Shown here one piece after another: positions 34,915 through 43,314 of a stretch of 48,572 nt of DNA. Numbering within the stretch: position 1 is the first letter of the stretch; each line of letters opens with the position of its first letter. Both the position numbers and the translations under genes were made by a program. The notes below the pieces were generated by a model. It saw only the letters and a program-made list of their open reading frames with translations. It had not been told where the DNA came from and did no database searches. Origin of the DNA: Blastococcus sp. CT_GayMR19 (lineage in GTDB: Bacteria > Actinomycetota > Actinomycetes > Mycobacteriales > Geodermatophilaceae); NCBI RefSeq assembly GCF_004570385.1, contig NZ_SPQL01000022.1, positions 1-48,572 on the forward strand, given 5' to 3'.

Positions 34915-35540
34915 CAACGGGGGGACGGCGGCGTTCCCGTGTCCCGGACCGGCACGGGGGAGAGACCGGCCAGGAGCTGGTTGGCCGTCGCGGTGAAGCG
35001 CGCGACGTCGCCGTCCAGTCGCGTGATGAGCATCGCTCCCTCGAGCGCGCCGAGCACCATCGAGGCGGTGTCCTCGGGTGTGCCGGGGCACCGGAGGCTG
35101 CCGTCGGCGCAGCCCTCCTCCAGGACCCTTCGCAGCCACGCGGTGTTCGACGCGAAGAAGGCGCAGACCGCCTGCTGGAGCGGGTCCGGGAGGGTGCGGT
35201 GCTCGGCGGCGAGCATTCCGCAGAGGCACATCCGGTCGGCGCTGAGCACGTCGGTGTAGAGGTCGGCGTAGCCGCGGAGCTTGGCGGCCGCGTCGGGGGC
35301 GGTGGCGTCGAGGTGGGCGAGCGCGTCGGCAAAGCGCGCGGCGTACCGCTCGATCAGTGCCTGGCCCAGCTCGGCCTTGCCCTTGAAGTGGTAGTGCAGG
35401 GCCGCCCTCGTGATGTCGAGCTCGGCGGCCACGTCGCCGTAGCTGAAGCCGTTGTAGCCGCGGACCTGCAGCATCCGTTCGGCCACGTCGAGTATCCGAC
35501 TCGTCGTCCCGGCGCCGTTCGCGCCGCTCGTCGCGGACAT
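34911..35540 (-). CDS. TetR family regulator
   Basis: 209 residues from ATG 35540; the frame is open to 35576 and GTG 35549 is another possible start. N-terminal helix-turn-helix: ILDVAERMLQVRGYNGFSYGDVAAELDITRAALHYHFKGKAELGQALI, here shown only by its ends, matching TetR recognition-helix form (YHFKGKAEL). The C-terminal ligand domain (about 60-200) carries MCLCGMLAAEHRTLP, as in the AcrR/TetR_C subgroup with a Cys-rich turn. It diverges from a cupin gene, and the CTTAC-N6-GTAAG dyad between them (35566-35581) is the likely operator. Confidence 0.88.
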   Translation of the reverse strand: MSATSGANGAGTTSRILDVAERMLQVRGYNGFSYGDVAAELDITRAALHYHFKGKAELGQALIERYAARFADALAHLDATAPDAAAKLRGYADLYTDVLSADRMCLCGMLAAEHRTLPDPLQQAVCAFFASNTAWLRRVLEEGCADGSLRCPGTPEDTASMVLGALEGAMLITRLDGDVARFTATANQLLAGLSPVPVRDTGTPPSPRC

Positions 35541-35554
35541 CGCGGTCACACCCC

Positions 35555-35583
35555 TTGACGTCTGACTTACGTGCAAGTAAGCC
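35555..35583 (+). promoter_or_regulatory. TetR operator within a putative cupin promoter
   Basis: The inverted repeat CTTAC-GTGCAA-GTAAG (35566-35581) lies 17-26 bases from the TetR start. On the plus strand TTGACG (35555-35560) stands 17 bases before a weak TAAGCC, so the dyad would cover the spacer of the cupin promoter. Inferred from symmetry and position. Confidence 0.55.
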
Positions 35584-35637
35584 TACGCCTGCGGCCGCAC
35601 CTCAACGGGGGAATCCCACCTTCCGAGGAGGCAGTTG

Positions 35638-35997
35638 ATGACCACCCAGAACACCGAGCACCGCAGGTTCGCCGAGCCGGACGAGGTCCGGCCGTTCCCG
35701 CACGGGCGGGCGGAGATCGTGAAGGTCGGCGGTGCCGAGATCGGGCGGCTGGTCCTCGAGCCGGGCTGGCGCTGGTCGAACGACGTCAAACCGATCGCCG
35801 GCACCGAGCTCTGCGAGGCGCCGCACATGCAGTACCACGTCAGTGGACGGGTGCACGTCCTCATGGCCGACGGCACCGAGTTCGAGGCCGGCCCCGGCGA
35901 CGTCACCTCGCTCCCCCAGGGTCATGACGCCTGGGTCGTCGGCGACGAGCCCGTGGTGGTCGTCGACTGGTACGGCGCCAGCAACTACGCCCGCTGA
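35638..35997 (+). CDS. small cupin-domain protein
   Basis: 119 residues from ATG 35638; GAGGAG stands 8 bases upstream and decides against TTG 35635. A single cupin barrel: LVLEPGWRWSNDVKP, HMQYHVSGRVHVLMADGTEFEAGPGDVTSLPQG is its two-motif core (His residues in MQYHVSG and QGHDAW as metal ligands). Such one-domain cupins bind a metal and a small ligand; the reaction is unknown. It is probably controlled by the divergent TetR regulator. Confidence 0.82.
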   Translation: MTTQNTEHRRFAEPDEVRPFPHGRAEIVKVGGAEIGRLVLEPGWRWSNDVKPIAGTELCEAPHMQYHVSGRVHVLMADGTEFEAGPGDVTSLPQGHDAWVVGDEPVVVVDWYGASNYAR

Positions 35998-36106
35998 GGG
36001 CTGTTCCCACGAGCCCGTCGAGGGTCGTTACCCAGCCGCCAGATGGTGGCAGCATCCCGGCCGGACGCCCGTAGCGGGCGCCCGGCCCGCACGGAGAGGC
36101 ACGTAC

Positions 36107-36301
36107 ATGACGCGCAAGATGGTCGACTGCCGGACGATGCCGAGCGAGATCGGCTGCACGCTCACGATCGCCGGCGAGGAGGAGGAGCTCCTCGACGCCG
36201 CCGTGGCCCACGCCGTCGACAAGCACGGCCACGAGAACACCGCGGAGCTGCGGGAGCAGATCCGCTCTGGTCTGGTCGACGCCGAACCCGCCCTGGCCTG
36301 A
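36107..36301 (+). CDS. DUF1059 small protein
   Basis: 64 residues from ATG 36107, with GGAGAGG 8 bases upstream. Pattern fits DUF1059: KMVDCRTMPSEIGCTLTIAG (two Cys), EEEELLDAAVAHAVDKHGHE (His-rich helix) and ELREQIRSGLVDAEP. Soluble, probably metal-binding; function unknown. A strong hairpin follows 10 bases after the stop. It may be co-transcribed with the cupin gene, 109 bases upstream. Confidence 0.8.
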   Translation: MTRKMVDCRTMPSEIGCTLTIAGEEEELLDAAVAHAVDKHGHENTAELREQIRSGLVDAEPALA

Positions 36302-36311
36302 CCCGTACGAC

Positions 36312-36344
36312 CGCGACCCCGGCCTCGTGGAGACCGGGGTCGCG
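36312..36344 (+). terminator. terminator after DUF1059 gene
   Basis: Perfect 11-base stem CGCGACCCCGG/CCGGGGTCGCG (36312-36322 with 36334-36344) and an 11-base loop. No T run. Confidence 0.72.
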
Positions 36345-36707
36345 TCAAGCGGTGTCCGCATCGCAGGCATCGTTCCCGCCACGCGCACGCCCTGTCGGCA
36401 CAGTGAAGGGATATGGGGGCGGGGGGCCGGTCCTGACGGTCTGGCCGCGTTGGTCGGTCCACCCAGCGATGGGTGGCCAGTTGTACCGGCTGCCCCCGCC
36501 CCTCTCCACTGTGCGCCAGGTCACATCCGGCGTCAAGACGGGCCCGGTGTGTCGCTCCGGACCCCCGTCCCCGGGCGTGGCGAGGCGCCGCTCACCAGCG
36601 GTGTGGGCCTTCCTCGTCCGGACCGGTGCTGGTGGAGCGTTTCCTCGTCCTCCTGGGTGCGGCAGAACTCCCGAGGGCGCGGACGACGCTCCAGGAGCGA
36701 CCGCATG
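36345..36707. other. intergenic stretch without a supported gene
   Basis: Lies between a terminator and the end of a minus-strand gene, so no promoter for that gene is expected here. A 63-codon minus frame (36345-36536) has no ribosome site or family features. I see neither a tRNA nor a clear regulatory RNA. Confidence 0.5.
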
Positions 36708-38009
36708 TCAGCCGACGCGACGGAGGATGTCGGGGGAGAGCTGGTCGACGGCGGTGTGCCCGGTCAGGCCCAGCGTCAGGTCGAACTCCCCGAGCACGTC
36801 CGAGATCACCTGCCTGACGCCGTCCTCGCCGGCCAGTGCCAGACCCCAGGCGAACGGCCGGCCGAGCAGCACCGCCCTGGCGCCCAGGGCGACGGCGACG
36901 AACACGTCCGCGCCGCTGCGGACACCGCTGTCCAGCAGGACCGGGGCCCGGCCGGCGACCGCCCCCACCACCTCCGGCAGCGCATCGAGCGCCGCGATCG
37001 AGCGGTCCACCTGCCGCCCGCCGTGCGTGCTGACGACGACGCCGTCCGCGCCCTCGTCCAGCGCGCGCCGGGCGTCGTCCGGGTGCAGGACGCCCTTGAG
37101 CAGGATCGGCAGGCGTGTCCTCGACCGCAGACACGCCAGATCCGTCCAGGTGATCGACGGCCGGGAGTAGATGCCGAGGAACGTCTCGACGGCGGCGCGG
37201 GGGAGCGGTGAGCGCAGGTTGTCGCGGATCGAACCGGGCCAGGCCCTGGCCATGCCGACGAGCGCACGCAGGGCCGCCGGGGTGGGGCGGGGCTGGGGCT
37301 CGCGGGGCCCGGCGTTCGCCACCCGCTCCGCCACGAGCCGGCGGAACACCGGGTCGGACGTGTACTGCGCGATGCCCTTGCCCAGCGCGAACGGCAGGTG
37401 CCCGAGGTCGAGGTCGCGCGGGCGCCAGCCGAGCATCGTGGTGTCGAGCGTGACGACGATCGCGTCGCAGCCCGCCGCCTCGGCCCGCCCGACCAGGCTC
37501 TCGACGAGCTCGTCCGAGGTCGACCAGTAGAGCTGGAACCACCGCGGTGCGTCGCCCATCGCCGCGGCGCACTCCTCCATCGACACCGAGGCCTGATTGG
37601 AGAAGACCATCGGGACGCCGACCGACGCCGCCGCGCGGGCCACGGCCAGGTCGGCCTCGTCGTGCACGAGCTCGAGCGCGCCCACCGGACCGAGCAGCAG
37701 GGGGCCGGGGAGCCGGCGGCCGAACAGCTCGATCGAGGGGTCCCGGCTGCTCACGTCCCGCAGCACCCGCGGCACCACCGCCCACCGGTCGAAGGCAGCG
37801 CGGTTGGCCCGCTGGGTGGCCTCGTCGCCGGCGCCGCCCGCGACATAGGCGTAGGCGCGCGCGTTCAGCGCCCGCTTCGCCCGCGCCTGGAGCTTCCGGG
37901 CCGCGATCGGGACCAGCGGACGGTGCCCGAACACACCCGCCCGGTAGACCTCGTTCTGCCGACGGCGCCCGGCACCTGGTTCGTCCACCCGGTCACCGTA
38001 GTGAGCCAC
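36708..38009 (-). CDS. FMN-dependent alpha-hydroxy-acid oxidase
   Basis: 433 residues from GTG 38009. TIM-barrel flavoenzyme of the lactate/glycolate oxidase family: LLLGPVGALELVHDEADLAVARAA, MVFSNQASVSMEE, WFQLYWSTSD (active-site Tyr), VVTLDTTMLGWRPRDLDLG, LPILLKGVLHPDDA (Lys), VVVSTHGGRQVDRS (catalytic His and Arg), VLLDSGVRSGADVFVAVALGA and GRPFAWGLA. All FMN and catalytic residues I know of are present; the usual SNHGGRQLD reads STHGGRQVD. It oxidises an L-2-hydroxy acid, probably L-lactate or similar, giving H2O2 or feeding an acceptor. It stands alone on its strand. Confidence 0.9.
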   Translation of the reverse strand: MAHYGDRVDEPGAGRRRQNEVYRAGVFGHRPLVPIAARKLQARAKRALNARAYAYVAGGAGDEATQRANRAAFDRWAVVPRVLRDVSSRDPSIELFGRRLPGPLLLGPVGALELVHDEADLAVARAAASVGVPMVFSNQASVSMEECAAAMGDAPRWFQLYWSTSDELVESLVGRAEAAGCDAIVVTLDTTMLGWRPRDLDLGHLPFALGKGIAQYTSDPVFRRLVAERVANAGPREPQPRPTPAALRALVGMARAWPGSIRDNLRSPLPRAAVETFLGIYSRPSITWTDLACLRSRTRLPILLKGVLHPDDARRALDEGADGVVVSTHGGRQVDRSIAALDALPEVVGAVAGRAPVLLDSGVRSGADVFVAVALGARAVLLGRPFAWGLALAGEDGVRQVISDVLGEFDLTLGLTGHTAVDQLSPDILRRVG

Positions 38010-38194
38010 GTCTCGCCGTCCTCAGGCCTCGGAGCGGCCTGCCGGGCCGGATCCGGCCGGAATCTCGGGACACGCCGCGACGACACGCGAGAAACGTGCG
38101 TAACGGGGCGACAACGAAGCGTCACATCGTGCATCATCTGAACCCAACGGCATCGGAAGCATCACGGGCCGACAGCAGTACCAGGGGGAATGCC

Positions 38195-39208
38195 GTGGGG
38201 GCACGGACGGCGTCGCGCAGCGCGCCTCGGACGGCAGCATCCGGGGGCCTCGTCACGGGTTTCGTCCTCGTGCTCCTGGCGCTCAGCGCCGCCCCGGCGG
38301 CAGCGGTCGAGGACCCGTCCCGCCCCGACGGCCAGGTCACCTTCGGCCCCAGCTGCCGGCCGGGCGGGCTGGTCGTGGAGGTCGTCGCCGGCACGTCGGC
38401 GTACTTCGTCCGGCTCGCGACGACTCGGCAGCCGGCGGGTGAGGACGAGGCGACGATCCAGCCGGGTGCCACCGTCACGCTCCGGACCGACGACGTGGCC
38501 TGGGGCGAGACCATCGACGGCCGGCTCGAGTACGCCGCCCGGGACGGCTCCGGCGTCACCTTCGTCGACGAGCTGGACACCTACAGCTTCACCCGGCCGA
38601 CCCAGGAGGACTGCGAGGCCGTCCTGGCGCCCCCCGGGGCCGAGGCGGCGCCCACGGCCCCGCCGTCGGCGGGCGTGGCGAGCTCCGCCCCACCGTCGCA
38701 GGAGCCGGCTCCCTCGGCTGCGGGCTCGTCGTCCGCGCCGGCCGCCGGCGGCGTCGAGTCGGGTCCCTCGGTCTCCGCCGTTCCCGCGGGCGCGGACCGC
38801 ACGATCGCGTCCTCGGCGCGACCCGTTGCCGCCGGTGGGACGGTGACGCTGGTCGGAGCGGGCTTCCTCCCGGGCGAGCGGGTCACCATCGCGCTGCACG
38901 GCAGTGACACCGTGCTCGGGTCCGGCACCGCCGGTGCCGACGGCACCGTGCAGATCGCCGTCCACATCCCGGACCGCACCACCGCCGGGCCCGTAACGGT
39001 GGACATGTTCGGCCACCGGTCGGAGCTCGTCGCCGACGTCGAACTGCAGGTCGCCGGGTTCGACTCGGCGGTCGGCGACAGTGGGCTGGCGGACCTGATC
39101 CCGCTCGTCACCGCGGCCACCGCGCTCGTGGCCACCGTCGGCGGGCTGGTCTCGGTCGCCGGCCGGCAGCGCGCCCTCGGCCGGGGGCTCCCGCTCCGGC
39201 GTGCGTGA
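38195..39208 (+). CDS. secreted surface protein with Ig-like domain and C-terminal membrane anchor
   Basis: 337 residues from GTG 38195, preceded by AGGGGGA at a 6-base distance; frames starting upstream are not coding in character. Signal peptide (LVTGFVLVLLALSAAPAAAVE), an N-terminal beta-rich domain (about 45-150, with CRPGG and EDCEAVL as a likely disulfide pair), a Pro/Ser/Ala linker, an Ig-like domain (about 210-295, SARPVAAGGTVTLVGAGFLPGERVTIALHG), and a membrane segment near the end (LIPLVTAATALVATVGGLVSVAG) before a basic tail. This is the layout of actinobacterial wall-spanning proteins without sortase. Exact role unknown. It overlaps the MarR-like gene by 8 bases. Confidence 0.75.
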   Translation: MGARTASRSAPRTAASGGLVTGFVLVLLALSAAPAAAVEDPSRPDGQVTFGPSCRPGGLVVEVVAGTSAYFVRLATTRQPAGEDEATIQPGATVTLRTDDVAWGETIDGRLEYAARDGSGVTFVDELDTYSFTRPTQEDCEAVLAPPGAEAAPTAPPSAGVASSAPPSQEPAPSAAGSSSAPAAGGVESGPSVSAVPAGADRTIASSARPVAAGGTVTLVGAGFLPGERVTIALHGSDTVLGSGTAGADGTVQIAVHIPDRTTAGPVTVDMFGHRSELVADVELQVAGFDSAVGDSGLADLIPLVTAATALVATVGGLVSVAGRQRALGRGLPLRRA

Positions 39209-39710
39209 GGCCGAGCAGCCGGGCCAGAACCGCCGGCACCGGCGGGACGACGCGCTCGCCCGCGGCGTCCCGCGGAACCCGGCCGCCCTTCCCGGTGCGG
39301 TGCCGCGGCCCGCGGAGACGTGGCTGCGGATCATGCAGGCGCACGACCGCATCCTGCGGCGGCTCGACGCGGCCCTGCGCCGTCATCACGGCCTCTCGCT
39401 GACCGCCTTCGACGCGCTGCGGCGGATCGCCGGGGGCGGGCCGGCCGCCGGGTCGGCGGCCGAGGCCGCGGGCCTCACCCGCCCGGTCCAGCCCGCGACG
39501 GTGAACCGGCTCGTGAGCGACGGTCTGCTGTCCCGTGAAACGGAGGACGACGCCGCCTCCCTCACGTCGGCGGGCCGGAAGCGCCTGGCCGCGGCGACGG
39601 CGACCCACGACGAACTCCTCGGTCACCTGCTCACGCTGCTCGGGGACGACGCAGCCGTGGTCACCGACGCCCTTGCCCGCGTCTCCCGGGCCGCCCGCCC
39701 CCGCACCTGA
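39201..39710 (+). CDS. MarR-like regulator
   Basis: 169 residues from GTG 39201, overlapping the end of the surface-protein gene by 8 bases. After a charged ~35-residue lead it has a winged-helix region: RLDAALRRHHGLSLTAFDALRRIAG, AAEAAGLTRPVQPATVNRLVSDGLLSRETEDD (recognition helix and wing) and SLTSAGRKRLAAA. This is the MarR order, though the wing Asp-x-Arg motif reads TEDDAAS. Possible target: the surface protein gene coupled to it. Subfamily uncertain. Confidence 0.72.
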   Translation: MREAEQPGQNRRHRRDDALARGVPRNPAALPGAVPRPAETWLRIMQAHDRILRRLDAALRRHHGLSLTAFDALRRIAGGGPAAGSAAEAAGLTRPVQPATVNRLVSDGLLSRETEDDAASLTSAGRKRLAAATATHDELLGHLLTLLGDDAAVVTDALARVSRAARPRT

Positions 39711-39725
39711 GGCAGCCCCCACGGC

Positions 39726-39959
39726 CTACTGCAGGTAGCCCTCGACCTGCGGTTCGGGGCGCAGCTCGGCCTCGTCGGGGTCCTCCCCGTACTGCCGCTT
39801 GGCGCGGCGCTGGCGGAGGAGATCCCAGCACTGGTCGAGAGAGGCGTCGATCTCGTTCATCCGCGCTCGCTGCTCGTCGGTGTGCTCGGTGCCCTCGCGG
39901 AGCTTGTGCTCCTCGTCCACCAGCGCGGAGATGCGGCTCAGGATGTCCTTCTCTTCCAT
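39726..39959 (-). CDS. DUF2630 small protein
   Basis: 77 residues from ATG 39959. Matches DUF2630: ILSRISALVDEEHKLRE, RARMNEIDASLDQCWDLLRQRRAKRQYGEDPDEAELRP. Mostly helical with a probable coiled coil (about 5-55). Common in actinobacteria; function unknown. It converges with the MarR-like gene across a 15-base gap. Confidence 0.85.
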   Translation of the reverse strand: MEEKDILSRISALVDEEHKLREGTEHTDEQRARMNEIDASLDQCWDLLRQRRAKRQYGEDPDEAELRPEPQVEGYLQ

Positions 39960-40016
39960 GCCGGACCCGGTGCCCGGCGTCGACGCCGCGAAACCGACCG
40001 GGGGCGAGCCGTGCGG

Positions 40017-40934
40017 TCAGGCGCCCTCGGGTACCCAGCCCTCGAGGAACGCGGCCAGCCGCCCGGTGACCGCCCCGCCCTGCCGGCCGAGCGCGAGCAG
40101 GGCGGTCCGGTCCAGCGGCACGCGGACCGGACGTCGCCCCGTCGTCCGACTGCGGACCGCGTGCCCGTCGGCGACCAGGTCCGGCCACGGGCGGGCGAGC
40201 TGCTGCTGGACCCGGGCGAGGGCGGCCGCCGTCGGGCCGGCGTTGCCCTCGACCATGGACGTGACGAACGCCGGGTCGCTGCCCGCGACCCGCGTGCCGT
40301 CCCGGAAGCTGCCCGCGGCGAGGCCCAGGGCGAGCGGTCCGGCCTGGCCCGCCACGGTCGCCAGCGCGGCGGCCAGCAGATGCGGGACATGGCTGATGGC
40401 GGCGACGGCGTCGTCGTGGTCGGCCGAGGTCACCGGGACGACCTCCGCGCCCACGGCGATCGCGACCTCGGCGACCCGCAGCCAGCGGTGCAGATCGGTG
40501 CCGGGGTCGAGGCAGACCGCCCAGCGGGCGCCGGCGAACAGGCCGGGATCGGTGGCGGCGTGCCCGGAGCGCTCGGTGCCGGCCATCGGGTGGCCGCCGA
40601 CGAAGCGGCTGCCGTACGCGTCGCCGAGGACCTCCAGCACCGGGACCTTGACCGAGCCGACATCGGTGACCGTGGCGTCGGGATCGATCGTCAGCTCGTC
40701 CAGCGCGGTGGCGACGGCGGGCAGCGGCACCGCGAGGACGACGACGCCGGCCAGCTCCCGGCTGATCCGGACGCCCCGGGCGGCGGCCGCCTCGCGTGCG
40801 CCGGCGTCGACGTCCCACCCCGCGACCGGGCGGCCGGCGGCCGCGAGCGCCGCGGCGAGCGAGCCGCCCAGCTGGCCGAGGCCCACGACGCCGACGGGTG
40901 GCGCCGGCATGGTCGCGACGGGGAAGGAGCTCAT
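40017..40934 (-). CDS. tyrA: prephenate dehydrogenase
   Basis: 305 residues from ATG 40934 (or 297 from ATG 40910). NAD(P)-binding GVVGLGQLGGSLAAAL at the N-terminus, then VVLAVPLPAVATAL, VTDVGSVKVPVLEVL, FVGGHPMAGTERSGHA (substrate-binding His region), DHDDAVAAISHVPHLLAAAL (catalytic His) and LAAGSFRDGTRVAGSDPAF. It makes 4-hydroxyphenylpyruvate for tyrosine synthesis. No ACT or chorismate mutase domain. The start overlaps the stop of the thioesterase gene by 4 bases (ATGA), so the two are coupled. Confidence 0.9.
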   Translation of the reverse strand: MSSFPVATMPAPPVGVVGLGQLGGSLAAALAAAGRPVAGWDVDAGAREAAAARGVRISRELAGVVVLAVPLPAVATALDELTIDPDATVTDVGSVKVPVLEVLGDAYGSRFVGGHPMAGTERSGHAATDPGLFAGARWAVCLDPGTDLHRWLRVAEVAIAVGAEVVPVTSADHDDAVAAISHVPHLLAAALATVAGQAGPLALGLAAGSFRDGTRVAGSDPAFVTSMVEGNAGPTAAALARVQQQLARPWPDLVADGHAVRSRTTGRRPVRVPLDRTALLALGRQGGAVTGRLAAFLEGWVPEGA

Positions 40935-41401
40935 GCCTCGTCCCACGGCCGGCCGGTGCGGAACACCCGGGCCAGCGCGGTCGCGACCAGCCGGCCGTCC
41001 TGCGCCGTGGCCTCGATCCGGTAGACCGCGGTGCGGTTGCTCCGGTGCACCTCGACCCCCTCCGCCACGAGCCGGTCGCCGGGCCTCCCCGCGGCGAGGA
41101 ACTCGGTGTGCACGTCCTGCGCGATCGCCAGCGTGCCGTGGCTGTTGCTCACCGCCGCGTGGACGACGTCGAGCAGCGCCATCGTCGCCCCGCCGTGTGC
41201 CATCCCGAAGGCGTTCAGCAGGCCCGGGGCGACGGTCATGGCCGCGCGTGCGTAACCGGGCCGGACCGATTCGAGCGTGATCCCGAGATGGGTGGCCAGC
41301 GGGTCGCGGGCCAGCCGGGCGAACAGCGCCGGGTCGACGTCGCCGGGCACGGAGGTCTCGTCGGTCGCGGGGGCTGCACCGTCGGCGGGGGCATCGGCCA
41401 T
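40931..41401 (-). CDS. hotdog-fold thioesterase (PaaI-like)
   Basis: 156 residues from ATG 41401. After a low-complexity lead (about 1-25) the hotdog core follows: HLGITLESVRPGYARAAMTV, NAFGMAHGGATMALLDVVHAAVSNSHG (hotdog helix with HGG and Asp), EFLAAGRPGDRLVAEGVE, RSNRTAVYRIEA. By family it hydrolyses aryl- or hydroxyaryl-CoA esters. No ribosome site is seen; a -10-like CATAGT (41409-41414) ends 7 bases before the ATG, so it may be leaderless. First gene of the pair with tyrA. Confidence 0.88.
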   Translation of the reverse strand: MADAPADGAAPATDETSVPGDVDPALFARLARDPLATHLGITLESVRPGYARAAMTVAPGLLNAFGMAHGGATMALLDVVHAAVSNSHGTLAIAQDVHTEFLAAGRPGDRLVAEGVEVHRSNRTAVYRIEATAQDGRLVATALARVFRTGRPWDEA

Positions 41402-41458
41402 GATCAGAACTATGACTCACGCGCCCGCTCCCTCCGCGCTCGTCCGTCAGCACGCGGC

Positions 41459-42121
41459 ATGACGCCCCGGTCGTTCCTCCTCACGCCGGAGCTGGCCGAG
41501 TACGTCCTCGCCTCGTCGGAGGCGCCCGACGACGTCGCCACCGCCCTGCTCGCCGAGACTGCCGCGATGGCGGAACGCGGCGAGGCCCCGGCCACGTTCC
41601 AGATCGCTCCCGAGCAGGGCGCCTTCATGCAGCTGCTCACCCGTGCGCTCGGCGCCCGGCAGGCGATCGAGATCGGCACGTTCACCGGGTTCTCTGCCCT
41701 CTGCATCGCCCGGGGCCTGCCCGAGGACGGTTCGCTCATGTGCCTGGACCGCAGCCAGGAATGGACGGCGGTGGCCCGGCGGTACTGGGCCCGCGCCGGG
41801 GTGGACGACCGGATCGACCTCCGGCTGGGGGACGCGCTGCCCACCCTGCGCTCGCTGCCGTCGGCCGAGACGTTCGATCTGGCCTTCGTCGACGCCGACA
41901 AGACGGGCTACCCGGACTACATCGAGGAGCTCTACCCGCGGATGACGCCGAACGGCGTGGTGCTGCTGGACAACACGCTGCGGCAGGGACGGGCGCTGAC
42001 TCCGACGACCGAGGACGACCACGCCGTCGTCGCCCTGAACGCCGCGCTCGCCCTGGACCCGCGCTGGGAGACCGTCCTCCTGCCCCTGGCCGACGGCCTG
42101 ACCATGCTGCGCAAGCGATGA
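41459..42121 (+). CDS. O-methyltransferase (class I, SAM-dependent, CCoAOMT-like)
   Basis: 220 residues from ATG 41459. SAM-binding IEIGTFTGFSALCIARGL, LMCLDRSQEW, metal-linked FDLAFVDADKTGYPDYIEEL, GVVLLDNTLRQGR. This is the caffeoyl-CoA O-methyltransferase-like family, which methylates catechol-type hydroxyls with Mg2+. Length fits. The bases before the start show no good ribosome site. It overlaps the next gene by 4 bases (ATGA). Confidence 0.9.
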   Translation: MTPRSFLLTPELAEYVLASSEAPDDVATALLAETAAMAERGEAPATFQIAPEQGAFMQLLTRALGARQAIEIGTFTGFSALCIARGLPEDGSLMCLDRSQEWTAVARRYWARAGVDDRIDLRLGDALPTLRSLPSAETFDLAFVDADKTGYPDYIEELYPRMTPNGVVLLDNTLRQGRALTPTTEDDHAVVALNAALALDPRWETVLLPLADGLTMLRKR

Positions 42122-42618
42122 CCGGCCCGGACGCGCCGCGGACGAGCTTCGCCGTCCGGGTGAGCCGGCCGGGGGGCCGGTGGCGGGTGGAGCTGCTCGC
42201 CGAGGACGCGGGAGACGAGCTGCCGGTGCTGGAACGGGCGCTGGGCGAGCCGGGTGCTGACGGATGGCCGCCGCCGTTCGTGCTCGTCGTCGACTCGCGG
42301 CTGTACTTCGTCGCCCTGCGGCACGGGCCGGGCGGGATGGTCCGGGCGCTGATCTCCGACGCGGCGATGCTGGAGTGGGTGCTGGCCGCGGAGGTGGTCG
42401 AGCGCTACGGCATCGGCGTGGACACCGAGGGCTCCTTCGACGACGACGAGTCGGGCTGGCCGGGCGGAGACCTCGACGTCTTCGCCGACGACGGGCTGAA
42501 GGCCGACGAGCTGCGGCCGATCGTGACGGCGGACGACCTCTGGGCCGACGAGATGGTCGAGCGGATCGCCGCCCGGCTGGGGTTCGCCGAGGAACTGGCC
42601 GCGGCGGTGGCTCCGTGA
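42118..42618 (+). CDS. tRNA adenosine deaminase-associated protein
   Basis: 166 residues from ATG 42118 in an ATGA overlap. Acidic protein: SFAVRVSRPGGRWRVELL, GPGGMVRALISDAAMLEWVLAAEV, DDDESGWPGGDLDVFADDGL, ADEMVERIAARLGF. This fits the actinobacterial family regularly found next to tadA. Its role is unknown; association with the deaminase is by gene neighbourhood. tadA lies two positions downstream. Confidence 0.85.
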   Translation: MTGPDAPRTSFAVRVSRPGGRWRVELLAEDAGDELPVLERALGEPGADGWPPPFVLVVDSRLYFVALRHGPGGMVRALISDAAMLEWVLAAEVVERYGIGVDTEGSFDDDESGWPGGDLDVFADDGLKADELRPIVTADDLWADEMVERIAARLGFAEELAAAVAP

Positions 42619-43289
42619 GCGGGGTCGCGGGAACACCGGCAGCACGGGTCTCCGCGGTGGTGTTCGACCTCGGCGGCGTGCTCACGGAGAGCCCGATGAC
42701 GGCGTTCGCGGCGTACGAGGCGGAGGTGGGCCTGCCCGACGGGCTGATCCGGCGGTTGAACTCGACCGATCCCGACACGAATGCGTGGGCGCGGTTCGAG
42801 CGCAACGAGCTCGACGCGGCCGGGTTCTCGGCGGCCTTCGAGGCCAAGGCGCTGGCGGCGGGTCACCGGTTGGAGGCCGCCCGCGTGCTCGAGGCGCTGC
42901 GCGGCGAGCTCCGGCCGTCGATGGTGGCGGCCGTACGCCGGCTGCGGGCGGAGGGGCTGCCCCTGGCGCTGCTGTCGAACAACGTGGCGCCGATGGAGCG
43001 GACGGGGGAGCTCGGCGAGCTGCTCGAGCTGTTCGACGCGGTGGTGGAGTCCTCGACCGAGGGCGTGCGCAAGCCCGAGCCGCAGATCTACCGGCGCGCG
43101 CTGGCCCGGCTCTCGGAGGCCGTTGGCCGGCCGATCGAGGCGGGGGACTGCGCCTACCTCGACGACCTCGGGATCAACCTGAAGCCGGCCCGCGCGCTCG
43201 GCTTCTCGACGATCAAGGTCGTCGATCCCGCGGCTGCGCTCACCGAGCTCTCGGAGCTCGTCGGTTTCCCGCTGGACGGGCCGACGTGA
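42615..43289 (+). CDS. HAD family hydrolase
   Basis: 224 residues from GTG 42615, overlapping the previous stop by 4 bases (GTGA). Motif I VVFDLGGVLTESP (Asp nucleophile; the +2 position is Gly rather than Asp), motif II LLSNN, motif III Lys in RKPEPQIY, motif IV YLDDLGINLKPARALG. The +2 Asp of phosphatase members is replaced, as in dehalogenase and epoxide-hydrolase N-domain-like members, so the reaction is open. The order O-methyltransferase, deaminase-associated, HAD, tadA suggests a single unit up to the hairpin at 43315. Confidence 0.85.
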   Translation: MSGVAGTPAARVSAVVFDLGGVLTESPMTAFAAYEAEVGLPDGLIRRLNSTDPDTNAWARFERNELDAAGFSAAFEAKALAAGHRLEAARVLEALRGELRPSMVAAVRRLRAEGLPLALLSNNVAPMERTGELGELLELFDAVVESSTEGVRKPEPQIYRRALARLSEAVGRPIEAGDCAYLDDLGINLKPARALGFSTIKVVDPAAALTELSELVGFPLDGPT

Positions 43290-43314
43290 GTCGGCCATGC
43301 ACCACCTTCCCCGG

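Noticed and set aside
36345-36536. 63-codon minus frame in the gap after DUF1059
   Set aside because: No ribosome site, no conserved pattern, low-complexity PPPPYP stretch.
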